Source: Legionella longbeachae | Lineage (GTDB): Bacteria > Pseudomonadota > Gammaproteobacteria > Legionellales > Legionellaceae | Assembly (NCBI GenBank): GCA_016191305.1 | Contig: JACPOX010000309.1 | Location: 1-7,209, forward strand | Reading direction: 5' to 3' | Length of the DNA stretch: 7,209 nt | Part shown: piece after piece, positions 1 to 5,857 of the stretch | Numbering within the stretch: position 1 is the stretch's first letter | How the letters are laid out: each line of letters starts with the position of its first letter | The notes under the pieces: model-generated | Database searches by the model: none | Told to the model about the DNA's origin: nothing | What the model saw: only the letters and a program-made list of their open reading frames with translations | Translations under genes and position numbers: made by a program

Positions 1-573
1 ATGGGCATCCACTGGCAAATTTAATGCTTTGCGTTGCGTTAAAGTGTCTTTCACATTGGTTATTTTTTCAATTAAGGGATGGCCAACAAAATTTACTGGA
101 ACTTGTTCTTTTTCATATAAAATTTTTTCAAAGGGTAAAATAACAGCCATCTTATCAATGCATTGTTTAATAAGGTGAATGCGTTTGGCTTTCCATGCCC
201 AGATTTGAGGGCTTATATAATATAAAATTTTAATACCAAGTTTTTTCTTTGCATATTGTGCCAGTCTTAAATTAAAACCAGGATAATCAACCAAGATGAG
301 TAGATCTGGCTTTTGCTGGTTTAGATGTTTTTTTATTGCCAGAAATGCTTGACGTATTATTTTAAGATGGAGAAGTACTTCGGTAAATCCTGTGACACCA
401 AAACGTGCCAAGTCAGAAATGAGTGTTGCACCAGCGTCAGCCATATGTTGACCACCAATCCCACTAATTTCTATATTGGGATTGGCAGCCTTTAATTGAC
501 GAATTAGAACTGAGGCATGTGCATCACCGGATTCCTCTCCTGCGATGATAACAATCCGTTTATGCTTTTGCAT
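1..573 (-). CDS. lpxB: Lipid-A-disaccharide synthase LpxB, N-terminal part (cut by window edge)
   Basis: LpxB is a peripheral inner-membrane GT-B glycosyltransferase. It joins UDP-2,3-diacyl-glucosamine to lipid X, giving the lipid A disaccharide. The first 191 residues are visible, about half of the usual 380-390; the rest lies beyond base 1. Family signatures seen are AGEESGD at residues 11-17, GIGG at 38-41, VDYPGFN at 95-101, YYISPQIWAWK at 118-128, LPFE at 146-149 and FVGHPL at 162-167. D96 probably corresponds to the essential Asp of E. coli LpxB. The start is decided by an in-frame TAA four codons upstream (583-585). The ATG lies inside the end of the preceding oxidoreductase gene (14-base overlap), with a short GGA six bases before it, so translation is probably coupled. 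Family assignment is firm. Legionella species are known to carry more than one lpxB, and I cannot tell which copy this is. Confidence 0.95.
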   Translation of the reverse strand, partial: MQKHKRIVIIAGEESGDAHASVLIRQLKAANPNIEISGIGGQHMADAGATLISDLARFGVTGFTEVLLHLKIIRQAFLAIKKHLNQQKPDLLILVDYPGFNLRLAQYAKKKLGIKILYYISPQIWAWKAKRIHLIKQCIDKMAVILPFEKILYEKEQVPVNFVGHPLIEKITNVKDTLTQRKALNLPVDAH

Positions 574-1522
574 GATGTTCCATTAAGTGAGCTTGAATGA
601 GTGAGGTGATTTTTTCTGCTGTTTCTAGTGCATACAATCCATCTTCGCCCGGAACCAGTGGGGTAGTATCTTCTTCAATACACTTTATAAAGGCTTTGAT
701 TTCAGCATGTAAAGCGTCACTATTCTCAAATTGTTTTTGCTCATGCGTGATATCTGGAATGCCCGGGAACATTTCTCCAGCCCCTTTTTTAAAGACCGAA
801 AGCTGTTTGTTTTGATAATCTATCGAAAGATAGGAGTTTTCCTGAAAAATTCTTGTTTTGCGTTCTGTTTTAAAACTAATTCTACTTGCTGAAATATTTG
901 CAACACAATGATTGGCAAAAGTAATTCGTGCATTTGCAATATCAATGGCTTTGGTTAATACAGGGGCACCTTGAGCAAGAATAGAAACAACAGGGCTCTT
1001 AACCATGTTTAGAATCAAATCGATGTCATGTATCATCACATCAAGGACTACATTAACATCGGCGCCACGTGGATTGAAGGGGGCAAATCGATTCGCTTCT
1101 ATGTACAAAGGCGTTTTTAAATACTGATCTAAAGCCAATCGTGCTGAATTAAAACGTTCAAGATGACCTACTTGTAATTTTACATGCTGCTGTTGAGCAA
1201 GTTGAACTAACTCTTTTGCTTGTTCTATTGTAGTAGTAATTGGTTTTTCAATTAAAACATGTATACCTTGTTCTAAAAAAGATTTTGCAATTTCAAAATG
1301 CGTGCTCGTAGTCGTCACAATACTTACGGCATCAACTTTACCAAACAAATCACAATAATCAGTGTAAGCAGGAACTTCTAATTCAAGGGAGACCTTTTCT
1401 ACAGCATTTTGATCTAGATCGCAGACAGCTACTAGTTCTGCATTAGAAAGGAGTTGATATTTCTGTGCATGAAATCGACCTAAATAGCCCACGCCAATCA
1501 CTGCACAACGAATTTTGTTCAT
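560..1522 (-). CDS. Gfo/Idh/MocA-family NAD-dependent oxidoreductase, GnnA-like candidate
   Basis: This 320-residue protein has the two-domain build of the Gfo/Idh/MocA family. An N-terminal Rossmann fold carries GVGYLG at residues 10-15, then EKP at 92-94, whose lysine is the usual catalytic or cofactor-contacting residue. VGHLERFN is at 118-125. A C-terminal alpha/beta domain has D161 and H165 in a D-x3-H-x2-D pattern, which matches the family active site. The ATG at 1522 is fixed by an in-frame TGA at 1529-1531, and its ribosome site is weak. It overlaps lpxB by 14 bases, so the two form a probable operon. In Acidithiobacillus ferrooxidans, gnnA and gnnB lie between lpxA and lpxB and make UDP-GlcNAc3N, the precursor of diamino-sugar lipid A, which Legionella also has. 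By context I infer that this gene oxidises the 3-OH of UDP-GlcNAc, with a GnnB-type transaminase encoded elsewhere. The family is certain; the substrate is inferred. Confidence 0.9.
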   Translation of the reverse strand: MNKIRCAVIGVGYLGRFHAQKYQLLSNAELVAVCDLDQNAVEKVSLELEVPAYTDYCDLFGKVDAVSIVTTTSTHFEIAKSFLEQGIHVLIEKPITTTIEQAKELVQLAQQQHVKLQVGHLERFNSARLALDQYLKTPLYIEANRFAPFNPRGADVNVVLDVMIHDIDLILNMVKSPVVSILAQGAPVLTKAIDIANARITFANHCVANISASRISFKTERKTRIFQENSYLSIDYQNKQLSVFKKGAGEMFPGIPDITHEQKQFENSDALHAEIKAFIKCIEEDTTPLVPGEDGLYALETAEKITSLIQAHLMEHHAKA

Positions 1523-1633
1523 TCTTTTTCATATGCTAATTATTTAGACGAATGATCGCATTTCTTGGGTGATAAATCAATTTTAAAACGTTATTATTAG
1601 CTGCATCATAATAACAATATAACAAATGGATAA
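1523..1633. promoter_or_regulatory. Divergent promoter region with perfect inverted repeat
   Basis: This 111-base AT-rich spacer separates the divergent oxidoreductase and rnhB genes, so promoters for both directions should lie here. A perfect 8-base inverted repeat, GTTATTAT and ATAATAAC, occupies 1590-1597 and 1608-1615 with a 10-base gap. A possible plus-strand -10 (CATAAT, 1607-1612) falls inside the right arm, with only a weak -35 (TTAAAA, 1583-1588) at 18 bases. A possible minus-strand promoter reads TTGATT, 17 bases, GATCAT. These promoter assignments are weak; the inverted repeat is directly visible. Confidence 0.4.
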
Positions 1634-2188
1634 ATGATGCTTATAGCTGGGGTAGATGAAGTGGGGCGTGGCCCTTTGGCAGGCGCAGTAGTTACGGCGG
1701 CAGTTATTTTAAAAGAGCCTATTGATGGCCTTGCTGACTCAAAAAAGCTAACAGCTAAAAAAAGACAATCATTGTCTTTGCAAATTAAACATCAGGCTCT
1801 AGCTTATGCTTATGGTAGGGCAGAAGTAGACGAAATAGATAATCTTAATATACATCATGCGACTTTATTAGCTATGCAGCGTGCAGTTGAGGCCTTACCG
1901 ATTAAGCCTGATCAAGTTTTGGTTGATGGGTTATACACGCCTCAATTAAGTATCCCTTGTAAAGCCATAGTGCAAGGTGATGATTTGATTCCTGAAATTA
2001 GTGCGGCTTCCATTTTGGCGAAAGTATTGCGTGATGCAGAAATGGAAGTCCTAGATGCGATTTATCCAGGATATGGTTTTGCGGCACATAAAGGCTACCC
2101 AACTGTTGCACATCGAGAAGCATTAAAGCGACTAGGTCCTTGTATTATTCATAGGCGCAGTTATGGATTGGTAGCTTCTTTGTTATAG
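1634..2188 (+). CDS. rnhB: Ribonuclease HII
   Basis: RNase HII cuts the RNA strand of RNA-DNA hybrids. It starts removal of single ribonucleotides misincorporated into DNA, in the cytoplasm, using divalent metal. The 184 residues are close to the roughly 200 usual for proteobacteria. The metal-binding residues are visible: D8 and E9 in [10 protein letters not shown]98 in LVDG and D116 in QGDD. The GRG motif (11-13) and Y155 in HKGYPT match the ribonucleotide-junction sensing residues known from Thermotoga RNase H2. DSKKL (35-39) and [14 protein letters not shown] (121-134) are also typical. The start is bounded by an in-frame TAA at 1631-1633, leaving ATG at 1634 or 1637. No Shine-Dalgarno sequence is seen before either. 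The gene is often found next to lpxB in gammaproteobacteria; here it is near it but divergent, with the oxidoreductase between. Confidence 0.97.
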   Translation: MMLIAGVDEVGRGPLAGAVVTAAVILKEPIDGLADSKKLTAKKRQSLSLQIKHQALAYAYGRAEVDEIDNLNIHHATLLAMQRAVEALPIKPDQVLVDGLYTPQLSIPCKAIVQGDDLIPEISAASILAKVLRDAEMEVLDAIYPGYGFAAHKGYPTVAHREALKRLGPCIIHRRSYGLVASLL

Positions 2189-2221
2189 AGAATGGAGTTT
2201 GAAAGATGAAGGACATAATTT

Positions 2222-2338
2222 ATGAAAAAAATAAATTCTCATAAAGTAAATTGTTACGAATTTGCTTTAATGGCTCAATTTTTTACAATTATATTATCCT
2301 CAAGTAGGCTTGGTCGGGGAAAATTTATCCTGCATTAA
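2222..2338 (+). CDS. Possible small ORF, 38 residues, function unknown
   Basis: An ATG at 2222 is preceded by AAGGA (2209-2213) with an 8-base spacer, the best-looking ribosome site on the plus strand of this spacer. The frame encodes 38 residues and ends with TAA at 2336-2338. The product starts with a basic stretch (MKKINSHK), followed by a moderately hydrophobic middle (residues 14-26) and a basic end. It is not a clear signal peptide or membrane protein. It begins 34 bases after the rnhB stop, so it could be co-transcribed with rnhB. It may equally be the 5' end of a decayed gene, since other frames just downstream (2308-2403) also read like protein. I do not recognise it. Confidence 0.15.
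   Translation: MKKINSHKVNCYEFALMAQFFTIILSSSRLGRGKFILH
2242..2269 (+). terminator. AT-rich hairpin downstream of rnhB, weak terminator candidate
   Basis: The arms at 2242-2252 and 2259-2269 form an 11-base stem with one G-U wobble and a 6-base loop. A run of six T follows at 2279-2284, ten bases past the stem. The stem is mostly A-T and the T-run is not adjacent, so termination would be weak. It lies 54 bases after the rnhB stop, the expected place for its terminator. Confidence 0.2.
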
Positions 2339-2454
2339 AAATTCCTTCTAAATTAAAAGACTACAGATATCATAAGTTTCTAGGGGCAAATATAAGCTGG
2401 GCTTAATGTCTGATAAGGAGCGTATTTAGACAATCTTTGTATTTTTGTGTACAG

Positions 2455-2491
2455 AAAAAAAAAATTAATATCAGGTCATAGAGCCTGATAT
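2455..2491 (-). terminator. Rho-independent terminator on the minus strand
   Basis: The perfect 8-base arms ATATCAGG (2468-2475) and CCTGATAT (2484-2491) flank an 8-base loop. On the plus strand ten consecutive A (2455-2464) lie three bases before the left arm. Read on the minus strand this is a hairpin, then TAA, then ten T, which is the form of an intrinsic terminator. It faces transcription coming from mrdA-rodA, whose stop is at 2795. The 303-base distance is long for a direct operon end, and the terminator may originally have served another gene. The plus-strand side lacks a T-run. Confidence 0.55.
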
Positions 2492-2502
2492 GAGTTTAAT
2501 AA

Positions 2503-2780
2503 CGGCGGCTATCTCTTGGGATGCCACGCAATGAGAAAGAAATTATTGAGTTTAAGGATAAATATTTGCCTATCCTTCTCAAGAAAACATCTAAAGTAGG
2601 TCATATTGTTCCCCAAAATAGAGAAGTATTTTGTTAATATTCTCACTTCATATAATCCAACATCTTCATAAGATACAGCCTATTAGATCTGAATATGAAA
2701 TACTGAAAACGATTAAAAGTGGATTATTCCAAATGTGTGAAAGTATTGGAACTGTTACATTGTATGGAAACTCGGGTTAG
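2503..2780 (+). pseudogene. Probable frameshifted gene remnant, family not recognised
   Basis: Three plus-strand frames read in relay like pieces of one protein. The first runs 2503-2637 with an ATG at 2521 and includes IIEFKDKYLPILLKKTSK. The second runs through VNILTSYNPTSS and stops at 2669-2671. The third continues with IRSEYEILKTIKSG and GTVTLYGNSG to TAG at 2778-2780. Removing one base from the TTTT run near 2630 and one T near 2669 would join them into about 86 codons. I cannot name the family. A frameshifted remnant is the simplest reading, but chance open frames in AT-rich DNA cannot be excluded. Confidence 0.3.
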
Positions 2781-2794
2781 TCGTCTTATTGTCC

Positions 2795-3913
2795 TTAATT
2801 TAAACTGTTAAATAAAATCTTATGTGAACTAATCGACATCAAAACCCCAAAACTTGCTAAAAAGGTAACCATCGCAGTGCCTCCATAGCTGACCAAGGGT
2901 AAAGGTATACCGACGACAGGAATGATTCCCATAACCATACCAATATTAACAAAACCAGAAAAAAAGAAGGACATGGCAAGACTAGCTGCCAAGAGTCGAG
3001 TAAATGTGGTTTGCGCATTGGAGGCTATGTTAAGACTTCTTAGTGAAATTAGAACGATGAGTGCTATAATAGCAAATCCTCCTGCGAAGCCAAATTCTTC
3101 GCCACTTACAGCAAATATAAAATCGGTAGCATGCTCTGGTAGGAAATTCAAATGAGATTGACTGCCTTCTAACCAACCTTTTCCAGAGAGCCCTCCTGAA
3201 CCAATTGCAATTTTGGATTGGATTATATGATAGCCTGAACCCAAAGGATCTTGTTCAGGATCAAGCAAGGTATATACTCTTTGCTTTTGATAATCATGCA
3301 TCACATGCCAGACCACAGGAATAGCTAAGCCTACCAATAACATAAGTAATAAAATCAATTTAAAACGAATACCAGCTAAAAATATGACGCATAATCCAGC
3401 AGAAGATACCATAATTGCGGTGCCTAAATCAGGCTGTTTTGCAATTAATAGTGCTGGAACACAAATAATTAGTCCTGCAATAAAAATGGATTTTAAACTA
3501 CTAGGATGGGTTTGACGGTCAAAATACCAGGCAGTCATCATGGGTACTGCAAGCTTCATGATTTCAGAAGGTTGAAAACGGAATAAACCCAATTCCAGCC
3601 ATCGTTGCGCTCCTTTGCCGATTTTGCCCATAAGCATAACTGCAATTAATAAGGTTAATCCTATGCTATATAGCCAAGGAGTCCATATTTTATATTTATG
3701 GGGAGGAATAAAGCCGAGTACAATCATAATAAGCGATGCAAAAATTAGTCTCATTGATTGTCGTAAAATTATCCCAGAGTTCGCATTGGATGCGCTATAT
3801 AAAATCAAAAGACCAAAACTTATCAATACGAGCAACAAGCCCAGTAGAGGAAAGTCTAAATGTAGTGCTTTAGCTGTGAAACGATAAACTGGTGTACTGT
3901 GTCGTCTGTTCAT
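2795..3913 (-). CDS. rodA: Rod-shape-determining SEDS glycosyltransferase RodA
   Basis: RodA (MrdB) is the multi-pass inner-membrane peptidoglycan polymerase of the elongasome. It polymerises lipid II into glycan strands and works as a complex with PBP2. The 372 residues match the family length (about 370). About ten hydrophobic membrane segments are visible, starting near residue 20. SEDS signatures include QRWLELGLFRFQPSE at 103-117, KQPDLGTA at 159-166, GSGGLSGKGWLEGSQ at 238-252, FLPEHATDFIF at 257-267 and the C-terminal GIPLPLVSYGG at 335-345. D264 in TDFIF should be the catalytic aspartate, by comparison with E. coli RodA D262. The residue before T263 is Ala where many homologues have Thr. 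The start overlaps the mrdA stop by four bases (ATGA), indicating translational coupling. No mltB, rlpA or dacA follows it in the window, unlike the arrangement in many relatives. Confidence 0.97.
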   Translation of the reverse strand: MNRRHSTPVYRFTAKALHLDFPLLGLLLVLISFGLLILYSASNANSGIILRQSMRLIFASLIMIVLGFIPPHKYKIWTPWLYSIGLTLLIAVMLMGKIGKGAQRWLELGLFRFQPSEIMKLAVPMMTAWYFDRQTHPSSLKSIFIAGLIICVPALLIAKQPDLGTAIMVSSAGLCVIFLAGIRFKLILLLMLLVGLAIPVVWHVMHDYQKQRVYTLLDPEQDPLGSGYHIIQSKIAIGSGGLSGKGWLEGSQSHLNFLPEHATDFIFAVSGEEFGFAGGFAIIALIVLISLRSLNIASNAQTTFTRLLAASLAMSFFFSGFVNIGMVMGIIPVVGIPLPLVSYGGTAMVTFLASFGVLMSISSHKILFNSLN

Positions 3914-5763
3914 GAGTCTGTTTTCATCGGATAAAGTTGATAATAAGTATCGAGTACTTGGCGTGCAACAGTTGAGGCAGCGACATCATTTTCGACGACA
4001 ACTGCTAATGCAATTTCTGGTTTTTCCACTGGAGTAAAGGCAATGAATAACGAGTTGTCACGTAATGCCTCTGGGATATCTTCATATTTTACTTTTTCAT
4101 ACTGTCTGCCACTAAATACTTGTGCTGTACCAGTTTTCCCTGCTACTGGGTAGGGGGGATTGCGTCCAAAGCGATATCCTGTGCCTTCATTACTGGTTAA
4201 AACGCTATGCATCGCTTCTGCAACAATACCCCAGTTTGCTTCATCTTTGAGATAAATAGGATATTCTTCAATCGGTTTGTATCGTTTTCCTTTACCACTG
4301 TCACTATTCACTGTTTTTGTTAATAAATGAGGTCTGAATCGCTGTCCATGTTGACTTAAAGATGCAGTCGCATTTGCTATTTGCAATGGAGTAGCAAGCA
4401 TAAAACCTTGGCCTATCGATGTAATCAATGTATCGCCTGGATACCAAGTAACTCCTTTAGTTTGTCTTTTCCAACGCAAACTGGGTACGATACCAGAGGC
4501 TTCCTCATAAAGATCAATATGACTTAAATGGCCAAGACCAAATTGAACCAACATATCCTCAATATTGGATATCCCCATTTTATTACCTAATTGATAAAAA
4601 TAAGTATCACAAGAGACGGTAATTGCTCTTTTAAAATTAATCATTCCATGCCCCGTTTTTTTCCAGTCTCGATAGATGTGACTGGAGGTAGGAAGTTTAT
4701 ATTTTCCTGGGTCATAAATTGTTGTTGAAGTAGTAATAAATCCTTTATCTAAGCCTGCTAAACCAACAAAGGGTTTAATTGTTGATGCAGGTGGATATAC
4801 ACCACGTACTGCTCTATTGAATAAAGGTCTTTGAAGGGTATTAGATAGTTTCTTGTATGCTTTGGAGCTGACACCACTTACAAAAATATTGGGATCAAAA
4901 CTGGGCGAACTGACCATGGCCAGTATTTCCCCGTTTTTAGAATTAATCAGCACTACAGCGCCACGTTTATCTTTAAGAGCCTCATAAGCGGCTTTCTGAA
5001 GTCGAATATCAAGACTTAAATAGAGTTTGGCTCCTGAATGAGGATTTATTTTATTAATTACTCTGAGTGTACGTCCACTCACGTCTGTTTCTACCATTTG
5101 ATATCCTACTTTGCCATGGAGAATATCTTCATAGTATTTTTCAATGCCTGCTTTGCCTATAAAATTAGTCGCACGATAATTAGTGGGATCTACAGTTTTT
5201 AATTCCTGAATATTGATTCTTCCGACATAACCTAAAGCATGTGCAGTCAATTCACCCAGTGGATAATGACGCATCAAGCGTGCTTTTATACTGACACCAG
5301 GAAAATGATATTGATTGATGGCAAAAAGTGCGACTTCTTCTTGAGTTAATTTTAGCTTAATAGGTATGGGTACAAAGGAACGATTTTGCCTACGAGTTCG
5401 TTTAAAATTCTCTACATCCTCATCCGTTATCGAAGGAATCAGCTTTTGTAATTCAGTCAATGTTTGCTCTATGTTTTTAACATGTTCTGGAATAATTTCT
5501 AGGACATAGACCGGGATATTTTCTGCGAGCAATACTCCATTTCTATCAAGAATTACTCCTCTTGGTGGTGCAATTGGAATGATACTCATTTGATTTTTTA
5601 ATGAGAGCGTTTGATATTTTTTGAATTCGGAAATTTGTAAATATGCCAATCTTAGAACAAGTATTAAAGATAAAATAATAAGTAATGCGACCAGTAAGTT
5701 AATCCTAAAAAGTTGATGCTGGGATTCTATCCGATAGTTTTTGAATGATTGATTCAGACCCAT
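3910..5763 (-). CDS. mrdA: Penicillin-binding protein 2 (elongasome transpeptidase)
   Basis: PBP2 is the class B transpeptidase that cross-links the glycan strands made by RodA during lateral wall growth; beta-lactams such as mecillinam act on the E. coli enzyme. Of 617 residues, a short cytoplasmic N-terminus is followed by one membrane anchor at about 20-42. The PBP dimerisation (pedestal) domain follows, with APPRGVILDRNG at 65-76. The transpeptidase domain has SxxK at S327-K330, SxN-type SCD at 384-386 and KTG at 543-545 in AGKTGTAQ. S327 is the acylated serine. The start at 5763 is fixed by an in-frame TGA at 5773-5775. No good Shine-Dalgarno sequence is present. The 94 bases upstream (5764-5857) carry no convincing promoter, only two CTAGG copies 12 bases apart, so transcription could start there or come from the upstream gene. 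It overlaps rodA by four bases. Confidence 0.97.
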   Translation of the reverse strand: MGLNQSFKNYRIESQHQLFRINLLVALLIILSLILVLRLAYLQISEFKKYQTLSLKNQMSIIPIAPPRGVILDRNGVLLAENIPVYVLEIIPEHVKNIEQTLTELQKLIPSITDEDVENFKRTRRQNRSFVPIPIKLKLTQEEVALFAINQYHFPGVSIKARLMRHYPLGELTAHALGYVGRINIQELKTVDPTNYRATNFIGKAGIEKYYEDILHGKVGYQMVETDVSGRTLRVINKINPHSGAKLYLSLDIRLQKAAYEALKDKRGAVVLINSKNGEILAMVSSPSFDPNIFVSGVSSKAYKKLSNTLQRPLFNRAVRGVYPPASTIKPFVGLAGLDKGFITTSTTIYDPGKYKLPTSSHIYRDWKKTGHGMINFKRAITVSCDTYFYQLGNKMGISNIEDMLVQFGLGHLSHIDLYEEASGIVPSLRWKRQTKGVTWYPGDTLITSIGQGFMLATPLQIANATASLSQHGQRFRPHLLTKTVNSDSGKGKRYKPIEEYPIYLKDEANWGIVAEAMHSVLTSNEGTGYRFGRNPPYPVAGKTGTAQVFSGRQYEKVKYEDIPEALRDNSLFIAFTPVEKPEIALAVVVENDVAASTVARQVLDTYYQLYPMKTDS

Positions 5764-5857
5764 GAAATATAGTCAGTTAAGGTGGACGCAAAAACTGCAT
5801 AGTAACTTAAAATGGGTCTATTTACTAGGGCATGATCTAGGATGGTAAACTGTTGCC

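Larger units (their letters stand above)
2189..2794. other. 606-base region without an intact gene
   Basis: This stretch lies between the convergent ends of rnhB and rodA. All reading frames are short. It contains a 38-codon ORF with a ribosome site (2222-2338), several AT-rich hairpins, one minus-strand terminator-like hairpin (2455-2491) and protein-like fragments split over different frames (2308-2403 and 2503-2780). I see no tRNA-like structure, no transposase motifs, no CRISPR array and no long direct repeat. The best reading is that it holds the decayed remains of one or two lost genes. Confidence 0.6.

Noticed and set aside
597..815. Plus-strand open frame inside the oxidoreductase gene
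   Set aside because: Antisense shadow of a gene with clear family motifs; no family features of its own.
2217..2245. Overlapping 7-base AT-only inverted repeats around 2217-2245
   Set aside because: Built entirely or nearly from A and T, expected by chance in such DNA and thermodynamically weak.
2189..2794. Insertion sequence, tRNA-like or CRISPR content in the gene-free spacer
   Set aside because: No terminal inverted repeats, transposase motifs, cloverleaf features or repeated spacers were found by eye.
2922..3155. Plus-strand open frame inside rodA
   Set aside because: Antisense shadow of the RodA coding sequence; the product has no recognisable features.
3615..3887. Plus-strand open frame over the 5' part of rodA
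   Set aside because: Antisense to conserved membrane segments of RodA, so it is a shadow.
5825..5841. Two CTAGG copies 12 bases apart upstream of mrdA
   Set aside because: Five-base repeats are too short to support an operator call, and no promoter elements align with them.
5764..5857. Possible mrdA promoter with TATATT just before the ATG
   Set aside because: The TATATT is only a few bases from the start codon and has no acceptable -35 at the right distance.
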